Positions 35,061 to 44,800 of a stretch of DNA of 64,000 nucleotides are shown here, one piece after another. The DNA lies in the NCBI GenBank assembly GCA_031272895.1, contig JAISSW010000016.1, positions 1 through 64,000 of the forward strand, written 5' to 3'. This DNA is from Clostridium sp. (lineage in GTDB: Bacteria; Bacillota; Clostridia; Oscillospirales; Acutalibacteraceae). Within the stretch, counting starts at the first letter, position 1, and the number at the start of each line of letters is the position of its first letter. Under the pieces are notes generated by a model, which worked only from the letters and a program-made list of their open reading frames with translations, had not been told where the DNA came from and did not search any database. The translations under genes and the position numbers were made by a program.

Positions 35061-35825
35061 ATGAATCGGCATAACGGCAAGAAAGACGCGGCTCGGCACG
35101 GGCGCAGGCTTTGGGAGTTTTTGGGTGCACTGTGTGTTTTTGCCTCTGCGGGGGTCTTTGCTCTGCTGTTGCTGCTTAAGGCAAACGAGCGCTTCCCCTG
35201 GTACACCGCCGCAAGAGAACTTCTTACCGCAGTGGAAGCTGCCGTGCGCTCCCTTAGACCAAAGCCGCTGTTTGCTATTGCCGTACTGGCGCTTTATGCG
35301 CTGTGCGCTTACGCGCCGCTGTTCACGCTTTCTTCGCTCTGCCTAATCAGCGCGGCGGTGCTGCCGGCGGTTTGGGCGTTGCCGCTCAACGCGGCGGGAG
35401 CGCTGCTCCTGAGCCTGTTGGGCTATTGGCGGGGCAAGCGCCACGGCGGAGGCAGAGCTTGGCGCTTTGTGCTGGCGAACCGTCCTCTGCGTTCCCTTTT
35501 GGAGCGTGACGGCGCGGGCAATCCATGGGTGCTTGCCGCTTTGCGCTTTACGCCTGTGTTCCCGGTGGCTGCGGTTAGCCGGCTATACGGCGCAATGGCT
35601 TACAGCCGCGGAAAATTTCTTTGGCTGACGCTTGCGGGTCTGACTCCTCGCATGGCGGCGTATATCTTCATTGGCACCAGCGTTTTTGACCCGCTTTCCC
35701 CCGCTTTCCTTGCTCCGCTTGGAATTGTACTGCTTGTCAGCGGCGCCTCCCTGCTGTTTTGGGATGCGCTGATGAGGTTTGCCGCCCGCGTGGGAGAGGA
35801 ACGCGCGGCGCGGACAGACAAATAA
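35061..35825 (+). CDS. VTT-domain (DedA/TVP38-like) membrane protein
   Basis: The 254-residue polytopic membrane protein has an N-terminal basic stretch, a first helix, and a VTT-type core: a pair of helices around LYALCAYAPLFTLSSLCLISAAVL (read in two parts), the AALRFTPVFPVAAVSRLYGAM re-entrant motif with its typical R-F-x-P, and two C-terminal helices. Relatives of the TVP38/TMEM64 group are thought to move lipids. It lies 23 bases before the galactokinase-like gene, same strand. The ATG follows GGAG. Confidence 0.75.
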   Translation: MNRHNGKKDAARHGRRLWEFLGALCVFASAGVFALLLLLKANERFPWYTAARELLTAVEAAVRSLRPKPLFAIAVLALYALCAYAPLFTLSSLCLISAAVLPAVWALPLNAAGALLLSLLGYWRGKRHGGGRAWRFVLANRPLRSLLERDGAGNPWVLAALRFTPVFPVAAVSRLYGAMAYSRGKFLWLTLAGLTPRMAAYIFIGTSVFDPLSPAFLAPLGIVLLVSGASLLFWDALMRFAARVGEERAARTDK

Positions 35826-35848
35826 CCTAACCGAAGGAAGTAATCGCT

Positions 35849-37255
35849 ATGATGAAAAAGAACGAAGCGGGACGGCGCGCCCTGCCCTACACAGCGCCGA
35901 TTTTGAGCGGCAAAAGAGATTCCAAGCTGCGGCGGCTTTATGACGACGAACAGCTTCCACGCCAACGCAAGCGCTACGCGGAAAGGGCTGAGCGGCTGTT
36001 TGCCCACTATGGGGAGATGCTGCCGCCAAGCGTTGAGCTTGAGTTTTTCAGCGCTCCGGGGCGCACGGAGATAATGGGCAACCACACCGACCACAATTTG
36101 GGCAAGGTGCTGGGCGCAAGCGTCAATCTGGATGTAATAGCCGCCGCCGCGCGTTTGGAGCAGCCGGAGGTGCGAATAAAATCAAAGGGGCACCCGGAGA
36201 TTGTTGTGCGGCTCGACGACCCGAGCGCCCTTAAGCCCGGCGATGAGCGCGGCAGCTCCCAGGCGCTGGTCAGGGGCATACTGGCAGGCTTCCAAAAGCG
36301 TGGCCACAAAATACTGCGCCAGGGCGGCTTTGTCGCCTCCACTGACAGCGATGTCCCTCCCGGCTCAGGGCTTTCCTCCTCAGCGGCGTTTGAGGTGCTT
36401 GTCAGCACTATGGTTGCAAAGCTTATGCTGCACACGGAGCTTGCCCCAACGGTTATAGCCCAAATTTCCCAAGAGGCGGAGGAGCAGTTTTACGGCAAGC
36501 CCTGCGGGCTTTTGGACCAGACCACCAGCGCGGTTGGCGGCTGCGTAGCCATTGATTTTATGAATCCGCGCGAACCGCAAATCAAAAGGGTTAAGCTTGA
36601 TTTATCTAAGTTCGGCAAGCACGGCTATTCGCTGTGCATTGTCAACACCGGCGGCGACCATAAGGACCTGACGGACGACTATGCGGCAATCCGCGCGGAG
36701 ATGGTTCAGGTTGCGGCGGCCCAAATCCGAATGGGCAACACCATGCCGGAGTATTCCTCCGTAAAGAAAAAGGGAGCCTTTGACCCCGACGTGCTGCGTT
36801 ACATGAGTGAAGCGGGCTTCCGCAAGTCAATCCCCGGGCTGCACGGCCGGGGACTTGTGGGCGACAGAGCCTTGCTGCGGGCAATCCATTTTTATGACGA
36901 AAACCACAGGGTGGACAGGCTCATGCGGGCAATACGCGGCGGGGCGTCCGGCTTCGGCGAGTTCCTTTCCACAATCAACGAGAGCGGACTTTCCAGCTAT
37001 ATGTATAACCAAAACATATTCCCCCTTGCCCACCCGGACAGACAGCCTGTGGCCTTGGGACTTGCCCTTAGCGAGGAAATGCTGCGTGGCTGCGGGGCGT
37101 GGCGCGTACACGGCGGCGGCTTTGCGGGGACCATCCAAGCCTTTGTTCCCAACGAACAGGTTCCCCGCTTCAAAAGCCGCATGAACAAAACCTTCGGCAA
37201 GGGCGCAACCTATGTCCTCAATATTCGCCCGTACGGCGGGATAAAGGTGTTTTAG
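35849..37255 (+). CDS. Galactokinase-family GHMP kinase
   Basis: GHMP kinase that phosphorylates galactose or a related sugar. The 468-residue product, longer than the typical 390, shows the signature APGRTEIMGNHTDHN, the ATP-binding VPPGSGLSSSAAFEV, DQTTSAVGG and the C-terminal GGGFAGT. The extra length is mostly an N-terminal extension of about 50 residues and an insert near the middle. No other Leloir-pathway gene (galT, galE) is nearby, so the true substrate may differ from galactose. It begins a plus-strand run followed by two M42 peptidases. Confidence 0.85.
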   Translation: MMKKNEAGRRALPYTAPILSGKRDSKLRRLYDDEQLPRQRKRYAERAERLFAHYGEMLPPSVELEFFSAPGRTEIMGNHTDHNLGKVLGASVNLDVIAAAARLEQPEVRIKSKGHPEIVVRLDDPSALKPGDERGSSQALVRGILAGFQKRGHKILRQGGFVASTDSDVPPGSGLSSSAAFEVLVSTMVAKLMLHTELAPTVIAQISQEAEEQFYGKPCGLLDQTTSAVGGCVAIDFMNPREPQIKRVKLDLSKFGKHGYSLCIVNTGGDHKDLTDDYAAIRAEMVQVAAAQIRMGNTMPEYSSVKKKGAFDPDVLRYMSEAGFRKSIPGLHGRGLVGDRALLRAIHFYDENHRVDRLMRAIRGGASGFGEFLSTINESGLSSYMYNQNIFPLAHPDRQPVALGLALSEEMLRGCGAWRVHGGGFAGTIQAFVPNEQVPRFKSRMNKTFGKGATYVLNIRPYGGIKVF

Positions 37256-37258
37256 GTT

Positions 37259-38230
37259 ATGCTTAATATTATTAAAGAGCTTTGCGCACTGCCCCCGGAC
37301 GGGCGCGGCGCGCTTGAAGTGCTGAAAAAGTATTCGGGGAGGAATGATTCCCTGCGCTGTGACGCTTTGGGCAGCGTTATTTGGGAGCGCGGCGGGCAAG
37401 GCTCCGCGCTTATGCTTGAGGCACACCTTGACACAATAGCCATGGTCGTCACACAGGTCATGGACGGAGGCTTCCTGCGGGTTCAGCCGGTTGGCGGCGT
37501 GGACAGGCGTCCCCTGCCCGCGGCGGCTGTTAGCGTATGGGGCAAAAAAAAGCTGCGCGGGGTAATAGCCTCCGTGCCGCCGCACCTTAAAGAAAAAAAT
37601 GCGCCTGAGGTACCCGAGTGGGATGAGCTTTTGATTGACCTTGGCGGCGACGCTGACGGGGTAAGTGCCGGCGATTTGGTCAGCCTTTACGCCCCCCCGC
37701 TTGAGCTTAACGGCGGCTGCCTGAGCGCCGCGGGGCTTGATAACAGAATCGGCTGCGCTGCAGTGCTGAAAGCGCTGATAAGCTGCGACGAGGCAATACC
37801 CGTAACGGCGGTTTTCGCCCTGCGGGAGGAAACAAGCGGCGCGGGCGCGCTGACTGCGGCGTTTGCCGGGGCTGCGCGTGCGGCAATCGCCGTGGACGTA
37901 AGCTTTGCGCAGTCGCCCGAGGTTTCCGAGCGGGAGGGCGGAAAGCTTGGGGGCGGGGTTATGCTTGGCGTTTCCCCCGTGCTGGACGGAGAGCTGACCG
38001 AGCATTTGCGTTCCCTTGCGAGGGAAGCGGAAATCCCCCTGCAAACGGAGGTTATGGGCGGACGCACAGGCACGGACGCGGATGGCATCCAAACCGTGCG
38101 GCAGGGAATCCCCACGGCGCTGCTGTCAATTCCGCTGCGCAATATGCACACCGCCGCCGAGCTTATCCGCTTGGAGGACGCAGAAAACACAGCAAGGCTG
38201 CTTGCCCTTGCAATCACAAGGGGGGTATAG
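37259..38230 (+). CDS. M42-family aminopeptidase, first of two tandem copies
   Basis: Metal-dependent aminopeptidase of the glutamyl aminopeptidase/PepA-like M42 family, 323 residues. Metal and catalytic elements are visible in order: AHLD near residue 55, AGLDNRIGC, REETSGAGA, DVSF and the final NMH. It differs from its neighbour in some ligand surroundings (LEAHLDTIAMVV rather than FAHMDEVGFLV). The gene begins three bases after the kinase gene. Substrate unknown; probably part of peptide turnover. Confidence 0.85.
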   Translation: MLNIIKELCALPPDGRGALEVLKKYSGRNDSLRCDALGSVIWERGGQGSALMLEAHLDTIAMVVTQVMDGGFLRVQPVGGVDRRPLPAAAVSVWGKKKLRGVIASVPPHLKEKNAPEVPEWDELLIDLGGDADGVSAGDLVSLYAPPLELNGGCLSAAGLDNRIGCAAVLKALISCDEAIPVTAVFALREETSGAGALTAAFAGAARAAIAVDVSFAQSPEVSEREGGKLGGGVMLGVSPVLDGELTEHLRSLAREAEIPLQTEVMGGRTGTDADGIQTVRQGIPTALLSIPLRNMHTAAELIRLEDAENTARLLALAITRGV

Positions 38231-38232
38231 CC

Positions 38233-39234
38233 ATGGCGGAGCTTACAGGATATTTGGAAAGCCTGTGCGCCCTCAGCGCCGTTTCCGGCAGGGAGGACGC
38301 CGTAAGGGAATACCTGCTGGGGCAGCTTGGCGGTGCCGGGCTTGCCTGCGGCGTTGACCCGCTGGGTAATCTGCTGGTAAGGCGCGGCGGGGCGGCGACA
38401 CTTTTTGCCCACATGGACGAGGTAGGCTTCTTGGTGCGGCACATTGACGGCGACGGCTTGCTTTATGTTGCGGCGGTTGGCGGCGTTGAGGCTTCCGCGG
38501 CGCTGGGGGCAAGGGTTCGTGTCAACGGTCACGGCGGTGTGTTTGGGGCGAAGCCGGTCCATTTGCTTGACGGCGAGGGCAAGAGTAAGCTGCCGCCCGC
38601 CGCCTCACTTTATGTTGATATAGGTGCTTCCTCAAGGGAGGAGGCTGAAGCTCTGGTCAGCCTTGGCGACGCCGTTTGCTTTGAGCGGCAATACACAAGC
38701 ACACAGGCGGGCTGCGTTATGTCCCCCGCGCTTGACGACAGGGCGGGCTGCGCAATTTTGCTGGATATTCTGCTGAACACGGATTTGCCGGTTGACGCGG
38801 CGTTCACCGTGCAGGAGGAGGTCGGTACCCGAGGGGCGCAGGCTGCCGCGTACAGCCTTGAGCCCTCCGTTGCGCTTGTGCTGGAGGCTACCACTGCCGC
38901 GGATTTGCCAATCACGGCGCAAAACAAGCGCGTGTGTGAGCTTGGCAAGGGTGCTGCGCTTTCTTTTATGGATAACGGCACGATTTATGACAAGGAGCTG
39001 TTTGCTTTGGCTCTTGCCGCCGCCGAAAGGGAGGGCATTGCCGCGCAGGTTAAAAGCATGGTAGCCGGGGCAAACGATGCTGCGGCAATACACAAAAGCC
39101 GCGGCGGGGTACACACACTTGCAATCAGCCTGCCGTGCAGGTATTTGCATTCTCCCTGCGGGGTTATAGACCTTCGTGATTTACAGGCTGCCCGCGCCCT
39201 TGCGGAATGTGTTGTAAGGGAGCAGCTAAGGTGA
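38233..39234 (+). CDS. M42-family aminopeptidase, second copy
   Basis: A 333-residue M42 peptidase with the canonical set: AHMDEVGF, ALDDRAGC, VQEEVGTRGAQ, AND and PCRYLHSPCG. It follows the first copy two bases later, with a run of G before the ATG as ribosome-binding site. The pair are paralogues but clearly diverged, so they probably differ in substrate rather than being a recent duplication. The stop overlaps the GNAT start as GTGA. Confidence 0.9.
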   Translation: MAELTGYLESLCALSAVSGREDAVREYLLGQLGGAGLACGVDPLGNLLVRRGGAATLFAHMDEVGFLVRHIDGDGLLYVAAVGGVEASAALGARVRVNGHGGVFGAKPVHLLDGEGKSKLPPAASLYVDIGASSREEAEALVSLGDAVCFERQYTSTQAGCVMSPALDDRAGCAILLDILLNTDLPVDAAFTVQEEVGTRGAQAAAYSLEPSVALVLEATTAADLPITAQNKRVCELGKGAALSFMDNGTIYDKELFALALAAAEREGIAAQVKSMVAGANDAAAIHKSRGGVHTLAISLPCRYLHSPCGVIDLRDLQAARALAECVVREQLR

Positions 39235-40004
39235 TTACCACTCTGTTCACGGACGAGGAATTTGCCGAAGCCTGCTCACATGACGTAATAGGCTCAAGCC
39301 TTTACGGCTCTTGGAACACAAGGCTCTTGCTGCTTTCCCCGCGCGAGCTTGAGGGTATGTTTTTTGTTCAGCGCAGCGATGGCAAAATAAGCGCCGCTAT
39401 CTCCTTGGATAGCGACACAACAAGGCTTTGCGTGGCGGACGGAGCGGGGCTTGACGAGCTGCGGGCTTTTTTGAATACTGCCGTCCGCGGGCGAATAGAA
39501 TGCCTTGAGGAAGCGGCGGCAGGGCTGGCGCTTAACACGCTTGGCGTTCGGTATATTCAGCAGATAAGCCTTTTGTGTGGGGATAAGTCCGCGGCAAGGG
39601 AAACCCCGGCGGTAAGGCTTGAAAAAGACGAGCTGGAGTCCGCCTATGAGCTGCTTAAGTCGGCGGGCTTCGGCGCGGCGCTTGGCGACTTCAAGGGATG
39701 GCAAGACGAAGCCCTGGCGGCGATGTATAAGGGTACCGGGGAGCTTTACGGCATTTTTGAGGGCGGTGAATTGCTGGCTACGGCGGCGGTGCGCAGCCGC
39801 ACGGCAAGGGCTGCTTTCCTTGGCAATGTGGCTGTGCGGGAGGACAGGCGCGGCACCGGGCTTGGGAGGCAAATGCTGCTTGGTGCCTTGACCAACGCGG
39901 GGACGCCGCTTGCCGAGCTGCTATGTGAGGAGCATAACCGCGGCTTTTACAAAAAATGCGGCTTTGCGGAAACGGGAAGGGTAGTTTTGGCGAATTGCCG
40001 TTGA
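39231..40004 (+). CDS. GNAT-family acetyltransferase
   Basis: The 257-residue protein has a C-terminal GNAT domain with the acetyl-CoA loop in VREDRRGTGLGRQML and the final EEHNRGFYKKCGFAETG element (residues from about 200 on). The N-terminal half is a less conserved, possibly substrate-binding part. GTG start overlaps the stop of the second M42 gene. Substrate is unknown. Confidence 0.8.
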   Translation: MITTLFTDEEFAEACSHDVIGSSLYGSWNTRLLLLSPRELEGMFFVQRSDGKISAAISLDSDTTRLCVADGAGLDELRAFLNTAVRGRIECLEEAAAGLALNTLGVRYIQQISLLCGDKSAARETPAVRLEKDELESAYELLKSAGFGAALGDFKGWQDEALAAMYKGTGELYGIFEGGELLATAAVRSRTARAAFLGNVAVREDRRGTGLGRQMLLGALTNAGTPLAELLCEEHNRGFYKKCGFAETGRVVLANCR

Positions 40005-40029
40005 CTTTTGAAGAATAATTTGGTATTAT
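40001..40029 (+). promoter_or_regulatory. Promoter of the pseudokinase gene
   Basis: TTGACT (40001-40006), overlapping the GNAT stop, and TATTAT (40024-40029) with a 17-base spacer, about 70 bases before the ATG. Confidence 0.65.
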
Positions 40030-40100
40030 ATTGCCACAGGCTTTGGTTGAGCCTTTGTTTGCGTTAGTGTTTATCTTTCTGAACGATAGAGGACAATGCC

Positions 40101-41828
40101 ATGTTCCAATGCGACAGCCTTTGTATGAACTGCCTGCGTCCGCTGGACGAGGGCGCCGCCTGCCCGCATTGCGGCTTTGCAAGGGGCTTTGTTCAAGACT
40201 CGCCGGGCTTGCCAATAAGGACGCTTATCGGCGGGCGCTACACAGTCGGACGTATGCTGGAAACGGGCGGCGACGGCATAAGCTATGTCGCCTGGGACGG
40301 TGTGCGGGGCTGCGCCGTGCGTCTGCGCGAGTTTTTTCCGGACCCAATCGCGCGGCGAGGGTTTGACGGCGTTTTGGTTCAGCCGCTGCCGGGCTTTGAA
40401 TATGCCTACGCCACCTGCCTTGATTCTTTCCAGGCGCTGTGGGGCAAGCTGGAGCAAATGCGCGGCTTTTCCGCCCTGCTGCCTGTTACGGAGCTTTTGC
40501 GCGAGAACGGCACGGTTTATGCCGTGCAGGAAAGCATAGAGGCATCTACCCTGCGTGAATATTTGCTGCTTAACTCCGTGACTGGCAACCTGCCCGCGGA
40601 GGACGCTCTGCGCTTGCTTGCGCCGCTGCTGCCCGCGCTTGCCACGCTGCACAACAACGGGATTTTGCATTTGGGTCTTTCACCCTCCGGTATATTAGTC
40701 ACCAAAGAGCGCCGCACCCTGTTGACGGGCTTTTGCATTTGGCAGGCACGCACGGCGGGCGGCGGTCTGCGCAGCGAGCTTTACCCCGGCTATGCCGCGC
40801 CTGAGCAATACAGCCTAAGCGAGCGGCAGGGACCGTGGACGGACGTCTATGCCATGGCGGGGCTTTATTACCGCGCACTCGTCGGCTCAGACCCGATTGA
40901 GGCGACGCTGCGCATACGGAACGACCGCATGATGATACCCGGCAGGTTAGCGGAGCAGCTGCCGGCTTATGTGGTTAATGCCCTAACGAACGCCCTGGAG
41001 GTCAACCCGCAGGGGCGGACGGAAAACATTGAGCGCTTTCGCGCGGAGCTTAACGCCGCTCCTGACGCCGTTTGGGCCGGCGCCGTCCCCCAAGCGAAGC
41101 TTGTGCAGGAGGAGGCGTACGAGGAGGAAACACCAAAGTCAAACAAAAACAACAGCAAGCGCCTTGTGCTCAAAGCGGCGCTGATTACAATGCTTGTTTG
41201 TCTTTGCACGATGATGATTTTGGGTATGACTGTGTTCAAAACACAGCTGCAGGAGATTTTCTGGCCGCCAAGCGCCACAGGTCCGCAAACGCCGGAAACC
41301 ACCGAGCCATTGCCGGGCACTCTGTTTGAGGTTCCGGATTTTTCGGCGGCTGTGGGCGAGAGCTTCACCAGCTACAAAGATATACTCTCCAATGCCGTTT
41401 ATAACCAGCAGTTTGATTTTGAAACAAAATTTGAATACAGCGACACGGTTGAGGCGGACGACGTTATAAGCCAAAGTGTGCCGGCGGGGCAGCTTGTGCC
41501 ATACGGAACGCTGATTACCCTGACGGTCAGCAAGGGCAAGGAAATGATTACCGTGCCCGCATATATAGATTATGTGATTAGCGATATGCAGCCAATCCTT
41601 GAGGAAAAGGGCTTTGTTATTCACATAATTGAGGAGCCGAACGACGGCAGTCACGTTGCGGGGCAAATCACCTCCGGCAACCTGACCGAGGGGCAGCAAT
41701 ACCCCAAGGGAGAGGAGCTTTTCCTGCACGTTTACGCGCAGCCGCCGACAGAGGAGCCGACAACAACCGAGGAGACCACAAGCAGCGCCCAAGACACAAC
41801 GGATTTGTTCCCATGGTGGCCGTTCTGA
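40101..41828 (+). CDS. Zinc-ribbon pseudokinase with PASTA domains
   Basis: The 575-residue protein has an N-terminal zinc ribbon (C4/C8/C11 and CPHC 21-24), a kinase fold (about 45-315), a membrane helix (about 358-376) and two PASTA repeats outside, ending in a Thr/Glu-rich tail. The kinase part is degenerate: the ATP-binding Lys is Arg76, the HRD Asp is Gly192 and its Asn is Gly197, and the DFG Asp is Gly210. Catalysis is therefore unlikely, though the glycine-rich loop and the APE motif (AAPEQY) remain. By analogy to PknB-type proteins it should sense wall fragments and act as a scaffold. Own promoter at 40001. Confidence 0.85.
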   Translation: MFQCDSLCMNCLRPLDEGAACPHCGFARGFVQDSPGLPIRTLIGGRYTVGRMLETGGDGISYVAWDGVRGCAVRLREFFPDPIARRGFDGVLVQPLPGFEYAYATCLDSFQALWGKLEQMRGFSALLPVTELLRENGTVYAVQESIEASTLREYLLLNSVTGNLPAEDALRLLAPLLPALATLHNNGILHLGLSPSGILVTKERRTLLTGFCIWQARTAGGGLRSELYPGYAAPEQYSLSERQGPWTDVYAMAGLYYRALVGSDPIEATLRIRNDRMMIPGRLAEQLPAYVVNALTNALEVNPQGRTENIERFRAELNAAPDAVWAGAVPQAKLVQEEAYEEETPKSNKNNSKRLVLKAALITMLVCLCTMMILGMTVFKTQLQEIFWPPSATGPQTPETTEPLPGTLFEVPDFSAAVGESFTSYKDILSNAVYNQQFDFETKFEYSDTVEADDVISQSVPAGQLVPYGTLITLTVSKGKEMITVPAYIDYVISDMQPILEEKGFVIHIIEEPNDGSHVAGQITSGNLTEGQQYPKGEELFLHVYAQPPTEEPTTTEETTSSAQDTTDLFPWWPF

Positions 41829-41868
41829 ACAGCCATACACCCGCACAAGGTAAAGGGAGGCTTATCGC

Positions 41869-44800
41869 TTGCTGAAAATCGTCACAGCCCGCGCGGGACA
41901 CGGCAAAACAGAATTCGCGCACAAGGCAATACTTCAGGCACTAAAAAAAAATAACGGCGGCGTTTGGCTGCTTGTGCCGGAGCAGTATGCCTACATAAGC
42001 GAGCGCGACCTTATTGACAGAATCGGCGAGCATATGGCGGACCGAGTGCACGTCAAATCCTTTACGGGCTTGGCGCACAGCTTGCTACGCCTTTCCGCGG
42101 AGAAATTCCGCCCACTCTCCGGCGGTGACAGGAGCGTCTGTATGAGCCTTGCGCTGGAGGGCTTACAAAACGAGCTTGAGCTTTACTCCGGGGACGCGGC
42201 GCACGGGGGCATAGTGCGCGAGCTGTTGAGCCTTACGGCGGAGCTGCGCCAAAGCGGAGCGGACGACAAAAAAATACTTGCGGCAACAAACAAGCTGCCG
42301 CAGGGCTCTTATCTGCGCAAAAAGCTTGAGGAGCTGCGGCTTATTGTCGGGACCTATGACGCGCTTTGCGGCGCCTCCTTTTTGGACGAGGAAACCCTTT
42401 TGGACAGGCTCTGCCTGCAGCTGCCGCAAACAAAGCCGTTTGAAAATGAGCTGGTGGTTTTCAATGCCTTCCATGGCTTAACGGGACAGGAAACCCGCGT
42501 ACTAGGGCATATCCTGCGCCAAGCAAGGGAGGTTGTTTTTATGCTTTGCGCGGATAGCCACCTCCCGCCTGACGACCCGGCGGGTGCCTTTGCCCACACC
42601 AGGGCGACGGCAACTGAGCTGCGCCGTTTGGCAAGCAGTCTTGGCGTGGAATGTGTTTGCGGTACGGTTGAAAATTTTGGCGAGGAGCTTATACCCGCTT
42701 ACTCCGCTCCCGCGGCGGCGCTTGCCCATTTGGAGCAAAACCTTTTTGCGCGGGACCCAAAGCCCTACATGGAAGCCGCGCCGCAAATAAGCCTGCACGC
42801 AAGTCCAAGCTTGCAGGAGGAGTGTGTTTGGGCCGCGCTGCAAATCAAAAGACTGGTCCGAACCAAAAAGCTGCGCTGCCGCGAAATTGCCGTAATTGCC
42901 CGCGACAGCGCACAGTACGAGGCTCCGCTGCGCGCCGCGCTTAACGCCTGCGGGCTGCCTCTCTTCCCGGACAGCCGCCAACCGGCGGCGAACCAGCCGC
43001 TTATGCTGCTTGTGCGCGCCGCGCTTGATATTTGCGCAAGGGGGCTGAAAAGCTCAAGTGTTCTGCAGTACCTTAAGACGGGGCTTGCCGGCTTGGACGC
43101 CCACGAGGTTTCCCTTTTGGAAAACTACGCGTATATTTGGCGCTTGGAGGGCAATGCTTGGGCGCGAAGCTTCACCCTGCGCCCCGACGGTCTTACTACC
43201 CAACCCGACGCCGAGGCGGAAGGCCGTCTGGCAACTCTTGAGGAACTGCGCAGGCGGGCTGTTGAGCCTCTGCTAAGGCTTAGGGAAAGCACCGGGGAGG
43301 CGTTGACCGGGGAGGAATGCGCCGGTCTGCTTTGGCGGCTGCTTTGTGACTGCGGCGCCGCCGAAGCCCTTCAAAGCACGGTTGCGGAGCTTGAGCGGCA
43401 GGGTGAGTCGGCGCTTGCGCAGGAGCAGGCGCAGGTTTGGGATTGCCTTGTGGAGCTGTTGGAGCGTTTTGCTTTGTTGATTGAAAACCCATGCCCGATT
43501 TCGCGGCTAAGGGAGCTGTTTTTGCTTATGCTGGAGGCGGAAAGCCTCGGCTCAATCCCGCAGGGTATTGACGAGCCGGCAATCGGCAGCGCAAAGCGTA
43601 TGCGCTTTTGCCAATCGCCAAGGGCTGTGCTGGTGTTGGGCTGCAATGCCGGCGTATTCCCACAGGAGGACGAGGGCGGCGGTCTGCTAACCCCCGCGGA
43701 AAGGGAGCAGCTATTAAGGCTGGAGCTGCCGCTTTCTCCCTGCGGGGAGGAAAAGCAGGCACAGGAGCGCTTTTTTGTTTATCACGCACTGAGCGCCGCG
43801 CGGGAATGGCTGTTTTTAAGCTGGCACACACAGGGCGCTAACGGCTCCGAGCTGCCGCCAAGCGGCTTTGTTGAGGAAATACGCGATATGTTTCCAATGG
43901 GGCTTGGGGCGGGCAGCGACGGGCTTTTGTTTGCCGAAAGCCCCGCCGCGGCCTTTGGTGAGCTTGCAAAGCGCCGCCGCGAGCCTGATTCAGGCAGCTC
44001 CGCAATAATGGCGGCGCTGGCGGAGCGTGAGGAGTGGAGCGGTCGCCTTGCGGCGCTGGAGCGCACGGTCAGGCGCAAGCCCTTTGCCCTAAGCGCCAAG
44101 GCGGCAAACGATTTGTTCGGCAAAAGCCTAAGGTTTTCCGCAAGCAAGGCGGAGAGCTACGCCCACTGTCCGTTTGGGTATTTTTGCCGCTACGGCATTA
44201 AGGCAAAGCCGCGCAAGCAGGTTAAAATTGACGCAATGAGCCGCGGCACCCTGCTGCACTTTGTGCTTGAGCGGCTTTTCACGGATATTGGACGCGAAAG
44301 GCTGCTTACTATGCAAAAGGAGGAATGCCTTGACGCCGTGCGGAGGCTTGTGGAGCAATACCGAGGGACCGAGCTGAACGGGCTTGAGAACACAAGCCGC
44401 CTTGCCGCCCTGCTGGAGCGCAACGCCAAAACCCTGTGCGAGGTTCTTTGGCGGCTGCTGGAGGAACTGCGCCAGAGCGAATTTGTCCCAAAGGGCTTTG
44501 AAATGCGGCTTGGCGGAGAGGGCTTGCCGCCGTATGTGCTGAAAATGCCCGGCGGCGGGACAATATCATTCACCGGCGTTATTGACCGTGTGGACGAGGC
44601 GCGGCTTGACGGGGAAAGCTACATTCGCGTGGTGGATTACAAATCGCAGGGCAAGACGCTGAAGCTGGAGGACGTGCTTGGAGGGCTGCAGGTGCAGCTG
44701 CTGATATATCTTTTTGCGCTGCAAAAGGCAAGACCTGACGCAAAGCCCGCCGCAATTCTCTACCAACCGGTGACGGTTAAGGCGGGCGGCGGCCGCGGCG

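Noticed and set aside
36827-38092. 421-codon minus-strand frame across the kinase and M42 genes
   Set aside because: It spans two well-supported plus-strand genes and its translation has no recognisable motif.
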